The notes under the pieces: generated by a model
Told to the model about the DNA's origin: nothing
Seen by the model: only the letters and a program-made list of their open reading frames with translations
Databases searched by the model: none
NCBI RefSeq assembly: GCF_900604285.1
Contig: NZ_UWNY01000001.1
Coordinates: forward strand, 806,001-870,000
Direction of reading: 5' to 3'
Length of the DNA stretch: 64,000 nucleotides
Source of the DNA: Varibaculum vaginae
GTDB taxonomy: Bacteria; Actinomycetota; Actinomycetes; Actinomycetales; Actinomycetaceae
Translations under genes and position numbers: made by a program
In this document: positions 46,417 through 54,824 of the stretch, in pieces
How the letters are laid out: each line of letters starts with the position of its first letter
Position numbering within the stretch: position 1 is the first letter of the stretch

Positions 46417-47620
46417 ACTCGGAGAGATTACAGTTGGCACTCCCATGGCTTTGGCGCCGATGGCCGGGGTGACTAATGCGCCTTTTCGCCGGATATGTCG
46501 GGAGCAGGCAGTTCAAGCGCTAAAAGATTTAAACGCCGCTACCACTGCTGGCCCGGCCAGCGGCATCTATGTCTGCGAAATGATTACTGCCCGCGCCCTG
46601 GTGGAAGGTAATTCCCGTACCCTGGATTTAATCAAACCTGACCCGGAAGAAACTTTCCGTTCGGTGCAGCTACACGGGGTAGACCCCGGAACCATGTATC
46701 AGGGTGCTCGGATGCTGGTACGTGAAGGCTTGGCCGATCACCTGGATATTAACTTTGGGTGTCCGGTGCCTAAAGTGACCCGCAAGGGTGCCGGAGCGGC
46801 TTTGCCTTGGAAAATAGAGCGCTTTGGGCAGTTAGTAGCCGCGGTAGTTGCCGGGGCTCGGGATGGAGAAAAAGATTCTCCCCGTGAAAATCCAGTGCCG
46901 GTAACCGCGAAAATCCGGTTAGGGATAGATGCCGAGCATGAAACCTATCGCGATGCTGGCGAACTAGCTCAAAAGGTTGGTGCCAGCGCGGTGGTTCTGC
47001 ATGGGCGCAGTGCCAATCAATACTATTCCGGACGGGCACACTGGGAGGAGATTGCTCAGTTAAGACAAGATTTAGAGATTCCGGTCTGGGGCAATGGTGA
47101 TATTTTTTCTGCCGAGGATGCCCTGGCAATGCTGGCGCAAACCGGTTGTGCCGGGGTTGAAATAGGGCGCGGATGCCAGGGGAGGCCATGGTTATTCTAT
47201 GATCTGGCTAGTGCACTTAACGGCTCGGATAATCGTGCCCGTCCCCATTTGGGACAGGTATGCGAAATGGCATTGCGACATACTGAGCTGCTAAGTTCTT
47301 GGATGGGAAACCAGGAACGTGCCCTGCGGGATATGCGCAAACATCTGGGGTGGTACTTTCGGGGATTTTCCGTAGGCGGAGATTTCCGCCGTGCCCTCAC
47401 TAGTGCTAATAGTATGAAACAGCTAGAGCAACTGTTTTCTACCCTGGATCCGTCTTTACCTTATCCTCCGGCGGCGGAGGGTAAACGCGGCCGGCGGGGC
47501 AATCCCCGCAAAACCCATTTGCCCGAGGGGTGGCTGGAAACCAGAGAAGTAGACGCGGCTGCTGCCAGGATTCTAGAGGCCGCCAAGTTAGATACTTCTT
47601 TGGATGAAGGTGGTTATTAG
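46406..47620 (+). CDS. dusB: tRNA-dihydrouridine synthase (DusB/Nifr3 type)
   Basis: FMN enzyme reducing uridines in the tRNA D-loop. APMAGVTNAPFRRICREQ starts the barrel; YVCEMIT, QLHGVDP, NFGCPVPKVTRKGAGAAL with the catalytic Cys, VLHGRSANQYYSG and VWGNGDIFSAEDA are family features. The C-terminus has about 60 further residues with a basic stretch (GKRGRRGNPRK). The 404-residue length is longer than E. coli DusB and usual for actinobacteria. It overlaps the yibE-like frame by 11 bp. Confidence 0.93.
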   Translation: MPTKLGEITVGTPMALAPMAGVTNAPFRRICREQAVQALKDLNAATTAGPASGIYVCEMITARALVEGNSRTLDLIKPDPEETFRSVQLHGVDPGTMYQGARMLVREGLADHLDINFGCPVPKVTRKGAGAALPWKIERFGQLVAAVVAGARDGEKDSPRENPVPVTAKIRLGIDAEHETYRDAGELAQKVGASAVVLHGRSANQYYSGRAHWEEIAQLRQDLEIPVWGNGDIFSAEDALAMLAQTGCAGVEIGRGCQGRPWLFYDLASALNGSDNRARPHLGQVCEMALRHTELLSSWMGNQERALRDMRKHLGWYFRGFSVGGDFRRALTSANSMKQLEQLFSTLDPSLPYPPAAEGKRGRRGNPRKTHLPEGWLETREVDAAAARILEAAKLDTSLDEGGY

Positions 47621-47656
47621 GGGGTAAATCCCCGCGCACAGGCTAAAGTGAAAGAT

Positions 47657-48910
47657 ATGGAAACCGCGCCCTATTCTCCCCGTGACCGCGAACGCTACCA
47701 GGAGGAGCCGAGTAAGTCTTCGCATCGTACTGAATTCGCCCGGGATCGCGCCCGGATTATGTATTCTTCGGCGCTTCGGCGCCTTGGGGCAAAAACCCAG
47801 GTGTTGGGGCCGGCTACAGATTCTTTTATTCGCACCCGACTTACTCATTCCATTGAGGTTTCCCAGGTGGGCAGGTCGATCGCGCAAGAGATGGGATGTG
47901 ACCCCGATATTGTGGATGCCGCTTGCCAAGCCCATGATCTGGGGCATCCGCCTTTTGGGCACAATGGTGAAAAAGCGCTCGATAAAGTGGCTCAGGATAT
48001 TGGTGGCTTCGAGGGAAACGCACAAACTTTCCGCTTACTTACCCGGCTAGAACCGAAAGTCCTTAGCTTGACCGGTCGCCCGCTGGGGTTAAATCTTACC
48101 CGTGCCACCCTGGATGCGGTTTGTAAATATCCTTGGCTCAAAGGGCAAGGGGCCAATAGCGAGTATTCACGCAAAAAATACAATTGTTACCGCGAGGACT
48201 CTGAGGTTTTTAACTGGATGCGAAAGTTTTCTCCCCCGCACCAGCGTTGCCTGGAGGCGCAAATCATGGATATTTCCGATGATATTGCCTACTCGGTGCA
48301 TGACATAGAGGACGGTATCCAAACCGGGGAACTAAACCCGGCTACCCTGGGGGAGAGTACCTCCATAGAGATGGTGTTTAAAACCACGACTGAATGGTAT
48401 GGGGATGCCCCGGGTGACGAACTTGAAAACGCCTGGAAGCGGATTTGCGATCTCCCGGAATGGCTGGCAAGTTTCGATGGTTCTTATCGCGATATGGCGC
48501 GGTTAAAGAATATGACGTCCCAGCTGATTGGGCGTTTTTGTTCGGCAGTTTCTGCCGCGACTTTGCAGGCGGCAGGAACCGGTCCGCTGCATCGCTATGA
48601 TGCGGATTTAGTTATCCCCCAAGCCACCCTCGCCGAGATTAAGCTCTTAAAAGGGATAGCTGCTGCCTATATGATGGTGCCGCGAGAAACTGAACCTATA
48701 TATTTGGCGCAACGTACCACTATCTATGAACTTGCCGATGCTCTCTGGGAAAAACCAGAGCAGTTGGAAGAACCACATCGCAGTACTTGGCGGGAAGCTA
48801 GTGATGATGATGGCCGTTTGCGAGCCCTAGTTGATCAAATTGCCTCTTTGACTGACACTACCGCTAACCAATGGCACGCCCGTCTTTGCGGCATGTTCCG
48901 TTCGGTGTGA
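47657..48910 (+). CDS. dgt: Deoxyguanosinetriphosphate triphosphohydrolase-like HD hydrolase
   Basis: A 417-residue HD-domain dNTPase. Metal site: RLTHSIEVSQVGR (His), AHDLGHPPFGHNGE (His-Asp) and later DISDDIAYSVHDIEDG (Asp). RTEFARDRARIMYSSALRRLGAKTQV is the conserved N-terminus. An in-frame GTG at 47648 is an alternative start; TAAAGT, 7 nt before the ATG at 47657, may be a -10 box. It is followed by dnaG, a neighbour pair common in actinobacteria. Confidence 0.92.
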   Translation: METAPYSPRDRERYQEEPSKSSHRTEFARDRARIMYSSALRRLGAKTQVLGPATDSFIRTRLTHSIEVSQVGRSIAQEMGCDPDIVDAACQAHDLGHPPFGHNGEKALDKVAQDIGGFEGNAQTFRLLTRLEPKVLSLTGRPLGLNLTRATLDAVCKYPWLKGQGANSEYSRKKYNCYREDSEVFNWMRKFSPPHQRCLEAQIMDISDDIAYSVHDIEDGIQTGELNPATLGESTSIEMVFKTTTEWYGDAPGDELENAWKRICDLPEWLASFDGSYRDMARLKNMTSQLIGRFCSAVSAATLQAAGTGPLHRYDADLVIPQATLAEIKLLKGIAAAYMMVPRETEPIYLAQRTTIYELADALWEKPEQLEEPHRSTWREASDDDGRLRALVDQIASLTDTTANQWHARLCGMFRSV

Positions 48911-48945
48911 AACCAACTCCCGTGCCTCCTTGCCCCGCCCTCGCT

Positions 48946-48951
48946 TATGAT
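48946..48951 (+). promoter_or_regulatory. -10 box for leaderless dnaG
   Basis: TATGAT followed by 6 nt (TAAGGC) and then the dnaG ATG at 48958. No Shine-Dalgarno at suitable distance. Confidence 0.45.
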
Positions 48952-48957
48952 TAAGGC

Positions 48958-50970
48958 ATGGCTGGGTTAATTCGACGGGAAGACATCGATCAAGTGCGCG
49001 AGCGTGCCCGCATCGATGAAATCGTGGGGGAGCAGGTGTCCTTGCGTCCGGCGGGAGTCGGGGCTTTGAAAGGATTATGTCCCTTCCATGATGAGCGCAC
49101 CCCTTCATTCCATGTGCGCCCAGCTCAGGGGTATTATCATTGCTTTGGCTGTGGTGAAGGCGGAGATGTAATTAAATTTGTAGAAAATATTCATCACCTC
49201 TCTTTTTCCGAAGCAGTACAGTACCTGGCAGATAAAACTGGCGTTACCTTGCATTACGAAGAGGGCGGAGGAAATGCTAGGAAAGATCCCAACCAGGTTT
49301 CACGCGCTCGAATTATGGAAGCAAACCGCAACGCAGCACAGTTTTTCCGTTCCCAGCTCGGAAGTAAAGAAGCGGTGGAGGCACAAAAATTTCTTAATGC
49401 TCGTGGTTTTGATGCTGATGCCGCTGCCAAGTTTTCCCTAGGGTATGCGCTTAATTCCTGGGATTCTCTCCTTGTTTATTTGCGAAAACGAGGGTTTACA
49501 GAGCCAGAGTTAGCGGCATCGGGGTTATTTTCAAAGGGGCAGCGCGGACTCTATGATCGTTTCCGGGGGCGACTGATTTGGCCAATATCCAACCTGACCG
49601 GGGAAGTAGTCGGCTTTGGAGCTCGCCGGCTATCAGAAGCAGATAAAGGACCGAAATACTTAAATACTCCGGAAACTGCGGCCTATAAGAAATCCCAGGT
49701 GCTTTATGGAATTGAGCAGGCTAAGAAAGCTATCAGCAAACAACGACGAATAGTGGTGGTTGAAGGCTACACCGATGTGATGGCAGCTCATCTTTCGGGG
49801 GTGGAATGTGCGGTTGCTACCTGCGGAACTGCTTTTAGTGCCGGGCATGTACAGATTGTGCGTCGCCTCCTGGGAGATAATGCAGATCCGGCGGCCGGGG
49901 TGCTATTGTCTTCGGGGAAGGCTCGCGGTGGGGAAGTAATCTTTACTTTCGATGGTGATGAGGCCGGGCAAAAGGCGGCACTGCATGCTTTTGGAGAAGA
50001 TCAGGCATTTGCGTCTCAAACTTTTGTGGCGATTGAGCCGTCGGGTAAAGATCCCTGTGATTTGTGGCAGGCACAAGGAGCTAGTGCTGTGCGCGCATTG
50101 GTGGATTCACGCCGTCCCCTTTTCGAGTTTGTTTTACGTACTATTTTGAAAGCGCATAACTTAGAAACTTCCGAAGGACGGGTGGCTGGTTCGCGAGCTG
50201 CTGCCCCAGTAGTGGCCAGAATTAGGGATGTGGCGCTGCGCTCGGAATATACTCGGCGCCTAGCGGGATGGGTGGGGATGCCCGAGGATGAAGTGCGCAA
50301 GATAGTTCAAAATATTTCCCATAGGCCATCCCAGTCTGCTCCTGTCCCCGCCAACGTCTCCTCTGCAGCCCCCTATGGGGCGACTATGTCCGGCCAAAAT
50401 GGAAATGCAGCGAGGCCGATTGCGTCCTCTGCAACTGTTTTTCCGGACAATTCCGATCCGGTAGCTAGCTTAGAGCGGCAAGCTCTGGAATGCTTATTGC
50501 AACTTCCGGCCAGTCTTTTCGGTCTTGGGGTAGAAGCAGTTTCTCCCGCAGCCTTTCGGATCCCCATGTTTAGTGCCCTGTTCTCCTCCATTTCCAGTTT
50601 GGGAGGCCTGGAGAAATACGCGGAACTTTGGCGAGACGCCGAGGATGAATTGGGGATAAAAGGGCAGCGTGCGGTAATCCTGGCAAATAAACGATGGGTG
50701 GAGCTACTAAGTACACAGGTCGGGCAGCAGTTACAGGGGTTAGTGTCGGCGTTGGTAGTATCTCCGCTCCCACAAGACGATCCTGCACGTTTAAATGAAT
50801 ATGCACAGGGAGTGTGGGGGGCGATGATTCGTGGGGATCTATCCCGTCAAATCGCGGAGCTGCGGGCGCGACTACAAAGATGCGATTCCCAAGAGGAGCA
50901 ATATCAGCAAATTTTTTCGGAGCTGATGCGCCTAGAGAATACCCGTCGTAAAGTGCAAGAATATAAATAA
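48958..50970 (+). CDS. dnaG: DNA primase
   Basis: Synthesises RNA primers at the fork. The zinc finger uses Cys41, His44, Cys62 and Cys65 (CPFH and HCFGCGEGGDVIKF). RNA polymerase core and TOPRIM follow: FGARRLSEADKGPKYLNTPET, VVEGYTDVMAAHLSG and FTFDGDEAGQKAAL. The C-terminal ~180 residues, with low-complexity linker rich in Ser, Pro and Ala (about 455-505), form the helicase-binding part. The 670-residue length fits actinobacterial DnaG. It closes the glyS to dnaG cluster. Confidence 0.95.
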   Translation: MAGLIRREDIDQVRERARIDEIVGEQVSLRPAGVGALKGLCPFHDERTPSFHVRPAQGYYHCFGCGEGGDVIKFVENIHHLSFSEAVQYLADKTGVTLHYEEGGGNARKDPNQVSRARIMEANRNAAQFFRSQLGSKEAVEAQKFLNARGFDADAAAKFSLGYALNSWDSLLVYLRKRGFTEPELAASGLFSKGQRGLYDRFRGRLIWPISNLTGEVVGFGARRLSEADKGPKYLNTPETAAYKKSQVLYGIEQAKKAISKQRRIVVVEGYTDVMAAHLSGVECAVATCGTAFSAGHVQIVRRLLGDNADPAAGVLLSSGKARGGEVIFTFDGDEAGQKAALHAFGEDQAFASQTFVAIEPSGKDPCDLWQAQGASAVRALVDSRRPLFEFVLRTILKAHNLETSEGRVAGSRAAAPVVARIRDVALRSEYTRRLAGWVGMPEDEVRKIVQNISHRPSQSAPVPANVSSAAPYGATMSGQNGNAARPIASSATVFPDNSDPVASLERQALECLLQLPASLFGLGVEAVSPAAFRIPMFSALFSSISSLGGLEKYAELWRDAEDELGIKGQRAVILANKRWVELLSTQVGQQLQGLVSALVVSPLPQDDPARLNEYAQGVWGAMIRGDLSRQIAELRARLQRCDSQEEQYQQIFSELMRLENTRRKVQEYK

Positions 50971-51149
50971 ACAACAACTTAGGTACGCAATACTAATTTA
51001 AGTAATGGGGTTATTGCTATTTAAATTTAGGAAACACTATTTTGATTATTAGAGTAAAAAGATATCTTTATCAGCGCTTATAGTATTAATCGTGGGTAGT
51101 TACTGTTTTCTAATTTAAATCCTTTTCTTTTACTATTCCCTTTTGTAGA

Positions 51150-51184
51150 TTGAAATTGTCTTAATAAGAAAACTTCAATTTCAA
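51150..51184 (+). promoter_or_regulatory. AT-rich leader hairpin before the DUF1540 gene
   Basis: TTGAAATTG (51150-51158) and CAATTTCAA (51176-51184) form a 9-bp stem that ends at the AAAGGGGG ribosome site. It may control access to that site. The whole 50971-51190 spacer is strikingly AT-rich relative to its surroundings. Confidence 0.4.
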
Positions 51185-51197
51185 AGGGGGAACTCAA

Positions 51198-51458
51198 ATG
51201 GCAATGCCGGGAGTAAACTGTTCAGCTAGTGATTGTGCTTTTAACGATAATGGTTGCAACGCTTATGCGGTCACCATCGCACAAGGTGGGTGTGCAACCT
51301 TTATCGCCCTTGACGAAAAGGGCGGCCTGGGGAAAGTTAATTCTCAGGTTGGGGCATGTCAGCTTGCAGATTGCAAGTTCAATAACCACCTGCTCTGCCA
51401 GGCAGATTCGGTTAAGGTAGGCGCTGATGAAAAGTGCCTTACCTTTGCTACCGCCTAG
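51198..51458 (+). CDS. Small Cys-rich protein with two DUF1540 domains
   Basis: An 86-residue protein with eight cysteines in two sets: positions 8, 13, 20 and 32, and 54, 59, 67 and 80, each set with the DUF1540 pattern (CxxxxC then C then C). The second copy starts ACQLADCKFNN. The family is predicted to bind a metal; function is not known, though relatives occur in spore-forming and other Gram-positives. A strong AAAGGGGG site precedes the ATG and a terminator follows. The AT-rich leader hints at separate acquisition. Confidence 0.85.
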   Translation: MAMPGVNCSASDCAFNDNGCNAYAVTIAQGGCATFIALDEKGGLGKVNSQVGACQLADCKFNNHLLCQADSVKVGADEKCLTFATA

Positions 51459-51523
51459 CCAATCGGGCAGGGAAAAGTTAAGAATTCTGATTCTTACTTT
51501 TAACTAGTAAGGATTACAACCTA

Positions 51524-51567
51524 AAAGGGGGGTTTGGAGAGTAGCTTGACTCTCCAAACCCCCCTTT
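51524..51567. terminator. Bidirectional terminator between DUF1540 gene and ddh
   Basis: A perfect 19-bp stem (51524-51542 with 51549-51567) and a 6-nt loop. The arms start with AAA and end with TTT, and the stem is placed between convergent genes, so it can stop transcription from both sides. Confidence 0.85.
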
Positions 51568-51577
51568 AACTATTTGT

Positions 51578-52552
51578 CTACAGTAATTGGGAACGCAGCT
51601 GTTCCGGGGAGAGCGGGGAATACCAAGCGGGCGGAATGTCCAGGACAGTAGCCGCGCCTTGGTGACCATGTTCATGCAGGCGGACTAAGGCGCGAGCACT
51701 GGCAGTAACCATAGAGCCGGTAAAATCGGGGTTTGAATCCAGTTGTAGTTGGAACCGCGCCAAATGTTTGATTCCCTCGCGGGTGTGTCCTACCCGAATC
51801 ACTTCTCCGCCATGAGGCATCCCAGAATGTTCCCGGGCAAGTTCATCAGCAGAAATAAAGTTCACGGTGGTTTCATAATCGGCAAAATACTTAGGCATCT
51901 GCTTGATTTCGCGGGCAATCCGCTCTTTATCAGCATCAGGTGCTGCCACCACGTAGCAGAGCCGGGAATGCTTATCAGCCGTGGATAGCTGGGGATTTTC
52001 TCCGCTTTCTACCGCACGCATCGCCTCTTGACTGGGGACGGTGTACTGGATCGCGTCCTCTACTCCCTCGATTCGGCGAATAGCATCGGAGTGTCCTTGG
52101 GAAACCCCACGTCCCCAGAAAGTCTGGGTGTAGCCGTCTGGAAGTACCGCTCCGGTGAGGGTACGTGCGATAGAGAATAGACCAGGATCCCAGCCAGTAG
52201 AGATCAAGGCGGAATGGCCTGCGTTCTTGGCAGCGGCATCCATATCCGCGAAATAGGCGGGAATATCAGCATGGGTGTCAAACGAATCTACGGTATTGAA
52301 GTAGGCGACAGCTGCCGGTCCTTGAGTGCGTAAATCTGTGGCACTACCTCCACAGCAAATACAGACATCTACCTTTCCCTCAAAATCAGCCATCTGGTCG
52401 AGAGGATAAACCGGGGTGCCGGCAGTTTCCAGAGTCTCTGGTTTTCGACGAGTGAACACCGCCACTGCTTCCATATCTTTAGCGGCGTTAACTGCTCTTT
52501 CGACTGCCCGCCCCAGATTTCCATATCCATTTATTGCCACTTTTATTGTCAT
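51578..52552 (-). CDS. ddh: Meso-diaminopimelate D-dehydrogenase
   Basis: One-step reductive amination of tetrahydrodipicolinate to meso-diaminopimelate (lysine and cell-wall precursor). The 324-residue protein starts with the NADP-binding VAINGYGNLGRAVERAV and continues VFTRR, DVCICCGGSATDL, NTVDSFDTHADIP, LISTGWDPGLFSIARTL and FWGRGVSQGHSDAIRRIEGV, all typical of Ddh. The gene stands between two terminators, hence monocistronic. This route is present in some Gram-positives and replaces the succinylase or acetylase branch. Confidence 0.93.
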   Translation of the reverse strand: MTIKVAINGYGNLGRAVERAVNAAKDMEAVAVFTRRKPETLETAGTPVYPLDQMADFEGKVDVCICCGGSATDLRTQGPAAVAYFNTVDSFDTHADIPAYFADMDAAAKNAGHSALISTGWDPGLFSIARTLTGAVLPDGYTQTFWGRGVSQGHSDAIRRIEGVEDAIQYTVPSQEAMRAVESGENPQLSTADKHSRLCYVVAAPDADKERIAREIKQMPKYFADYETTVNFISADELAREHSGMPHGGEVIRVGHTREGIKHLARFQLQLDSNPDFTGSMVTASARALVRLHEHGHQGAATVLDIPPAWYSPLSPEQLRSQLL

Positions 52553-52588
52553 AGCCAGATATTACAATCTGGAACAGTCCTCATGAAA

Positions 52589-52629
52589 AAGCTGACCAAA
52601 ACCTAGACAATCGAGGTTTTGGCCAGCTT
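52589..52629 (-). terminator. Terminator downstream of nagB
   Basis: AAGCTGACCAAAACCT (52589-52604) pairs with AGGTTTTGGCCAGCTT (52614-52629), one mismatch, 9-nt loop. On the minus strand TTTTT follows the stem, as expected for nagB. Confidence 0.8.
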
Positions 52630-52641
52630 CAAAAAGCTACG

Positions 52642-53427
52642 CTAGACGTCCAGGGGAATCTCGGGGTATTTAGCCTGCCAGGTCTCGCGATAGTAGTCGG
52701 CCAACTGCAATTTACTAGCGGCCGCGTTATCTACAATCACCACTACGTCCAGGTGGTACTGCAGAATTGAGGCAGGACAAAAAGCACTGACGGCGCCTTC
52801 TACCGTGTGGGCGATAGCCTCGGCTTTTTGTTCCCCAAAAGCTAGCAGGATGGCTTTGCGTGAACGCATAATGGTTGCTAGTCCCTGGGTAATGGCGCGA
52901 CGGGGTACTTTGGCTTTATCGCCGTTAAAGAAACGAGCGTTATCGCTGATAGTGCGGGGAGCTAGGGTAACCACATTTGTGGGGTTAACCAGGCATCCCG
53001 AGGGCTCGTTAAAACCGATATGTCCATCGGCGCCAATACCTAGAATCTGCAGATCAACGCCAGAGGTAATCGCTTCCTCATAACGGCGAGCCGACTCTTC
53101 CGGATCGGGAGAAAGCCCGTCGGGAGTATGTAGATTGGCATCCATGAGCCCAGTTTTTTCTTCGCCTACCAGTTCACGTCGAAGCACATTGCGATAGCGT
53201 TCCGGGTGGTCTGGGGTAATCCCGACATATTCATCCAATGCCCAACCGGTGCAGTGCTCTAAAGTGAAATCTGTTTCGGTATGGGCTTTGCGTAACTCTG
53301 CGTAGAGTCCTTCGGGGGTGGAACCAGTAGCTAGCCCTAAACGAAACCCCGGTTTTATCAAGGGGATGAGCAATTTAGCTGCCAACTTGGAGCCGGCTTC
53401 CGGAGTGGAGGTAATCGCAATTCGCAT
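52642..53427 (-). CDS. nagB: Glucosamine-6-phosphate deaminase
   Basis: Converts glucosamine 6-phosphate to fructose 6-phosphate and ammonia. In its 261 residues: LGLATGSTPEGLYAEL (phosphate site), WALDEYVGI with the catalytic Asp-Glu, ILGIGADGHIGFNEP (base/His region), ARFFNG and GLATIMRSRKAILLAFGEQKAEA. It diverges from the lacI-type gene and ends at a terminator; nagA is not adjacent. Confidence 0.94.
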   Translation of the reverse strand: MRIAITSTPEAGSKLAAKLLIPLIKPGFRLGLATGSTPEGLYAELRKAHTETDFTLEHCTGWALDEYVGITPDHPERYRNVLRRELVGEEKTGLMDANLHTPDGLSPDPEESARRYEEAITSGVDLQILGIGADGHIGFNEPSGCLVNPTNVVTLAPRTISDNARFFNGDKAKVPRRAITQGLATIMRSRKAILLAFGEQKAEAIAHTVEGAVSAFCPASILQYHLDVVVIVDNAAASKLQLADYYRETWQAKYPEIPLDV

Positions 53428-53483
53428 ATAAATCTCCTTTGCTAGGAATTTTCCGTCGTTGGTTAGCGAAAGTTGTTACCATT

Positions 53484-53567
53484 TTCTCACGTCTAGGGCA
53501 GTTCATGGTGGTGGCGCGCGTTAACCGTAAAATGTTTCCTTCTCAAGCTGGGGGTAAAACGTGAGAA
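53484..53567. promoter_or_regulatory. Divergent nagB/lacI control region with split inverted repeat
   Basis: TTCTCACGT (53484-53492) and ACGTGAGAA (53559-53567) are exact inverted copies 66 bp apart in the divergent spacer. Each may be a half-site for a regulator of nagB or of the lacI-type gene. Confidence 0.35.
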
Positions 53568-53597
53568 CATAGGTTTACATGGTACTGGGAGGAAGAG

Positions 53598-54641
53598 ATG
53601 ACGCAACGCAGAAGAGTTACCTTAAAGGATATTGCAGAGGAAATTGGCCTATCGATTTCCTCGGTATCACTTGCTTTACGGGACGATTCGCGCATATCTG
53701 AGCCGGTACGTGCACGTATTAAAGAGGTCGCTCACCGTCTGGGCTATCAAGTGGATCTATCGGGGGCTATGCTCCGCAGCTCTAAACCAAAGATTATTGG
53801 TATCGTCGCGCAGCTAGATCAAGAGTTGCATAACAAGTACGTTGCGAATATTAACCGTTATGCGCAAGCAGCTGGTTACCGTACAATTACGCAAAATGCT
53901 TCGCTGGCAAATGGTTATCGGCAGAGCTTAGAAGCCTTGTCTCAGTTACGGATTAATACCAGTGTTGCGATTAATCCCGATTTTTCCGATGATGAACTTC
54001 CTCCCAATCTTGCCCCCTCCGTGGTGGTAGGGCAAAGCAGGGTAAGCGGTGCCGATTTAGTGCGTTCTTGTAACTACACTGGACTCTTGGAACTGGTGAC
54101 ACATTTAAAATCATTGGGGCATGCGGAAATAACGTATTTAGATGGGCCGGAAAGCTACTCCTCAAAGGTTCGCCGTCAGGCGCTAGTGCAAGCTGCTGGT
54201 GAGGAAGGGGTAAAAGTTCACCCGATTCCGGCAGGAAATACAGTTGATGATGGATTCAAAGCTTTGCAAAATCTGTTGACTGAGTCCTGGACCAAGCAAA
54301 AGAATCATGGTGATTCCGCGCGGGTAGGCCTATCTGGAATTACTGCACTTGCTTGCTATAACGATCAGGTAGCTGAGGGTGCCATGGTGGCTTTGTATCG
54401 TGCCGGTTTTTCAATTCCCAGAGATATCTCGGTGACTGGTTTCGATAATTCACTGGGGGCTTCATCGGTAGCTTTTAATCTGACTACAGTCGATAGGGGA
54501 GCCGCTAAAGTTGCGGAGCATGTGACCAGACTGGCCATTAGGAGAGCAGAGAAACAGATTGATTCAGTGGAAGAAATTACGGTTGAAAGTTCTTTAGTGG
54601 TCAGACGATCAACTGGGCCGGCTTTTTTCTTACAAAATTAG
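53598..54641 (+). CDS. LacI-family transcriptional regulator
   Basis: A 347-residue repressor. N-terminal HTH: VTLKDIAEEIGLSISSVSLALRDDSRISEPVRARI, followed by the hinge AHRLGYQ and a periplasmic-binding-like sensor domain ending ISVTGFDNS and LVVRRSTGP. GGGAGG precedes the ATG. Candidate operators (AACGTT-centred palindromes, 54656-54667 and 54732-54743) lie just downstream before the transporter gene, so it probably represses that operon; the inducer may be an inositol-phosphate type compound. Confidence 0.88.
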   Translation: MTQRRRVTLKDIAEEIGLSISSVSLALRDDSRISEPVRARIKEVAHRLGYQVDLSGAMLRSSKPKIIGIVAQLDQELHNKYVANINRYAQAAGYRTITQNASLANGYRQSLEALSQLRINTSVAINPDFSDDELPPNLAPSVVVGQSRVSGADLVRSCNYTGLLELVTHLKSLGHAEITYLDGPESYSSKVRRQALVQAAGEEGVKVHPIPAGNTVDDGFKALQNLLTESWTKQKNHGDSARVGLSGITALACYNDQVAEGAMVALYRAGFSIPRDISVTGFDNSLGASSVAFNLTTVDRGAAKVAEHVTRLAIRRAEKQIDSVEEITVESSLVVRRSTGPAFFLQN

Positions 54642-54655
54642 TCTCTCCGCTGTAG

Positions 54656-54667
54656 TTAAACGTTCAA
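54656..54667. promoter_or_regulatory. LacI-type operator O1, imperfect
   Basis: TTAAACGTTCAA is an imperfect 12-bp palindrome around AACGTT, 76 bp (centre to centre) from the second operator, compatible with cooperative looping by a LacI tetramer or dimer pair. Confidence 0.5.
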
Positions 54668-54731
54668 GCAATAATTGGCGTAACTAGGAAAAACTGTCAT
54701 TTTTCTGACTGATGATGCTGATTAAATAAAT

Positions 54732-54768
54732 TCAAACGTTTGACTTCGGTTTTTAAATCGTTTATTTT
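54732..54768 (+). promoter_or_regulatory. Promoter of the MFS/PLC/IMPase operon with LacI operator O2
   Basis: TCAAACGTTTGA (54732-54743) is a perfect 12-bp palindrome overlapping a -35 box TTGACT (54740-54745); TATTTT (54763-54768) lies 17 bp further as -10. Binding would block polymerase. The operator-promoter overlap fits repression by the upstream lacI-type gene. Confidence 0.6.
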
Positions 54769-54824
54769 GTTGTTGTACCGTCCGGGTACTTTGAAGGGTT
54801 AATCGGAGCAAAGGAGCTACGTAG

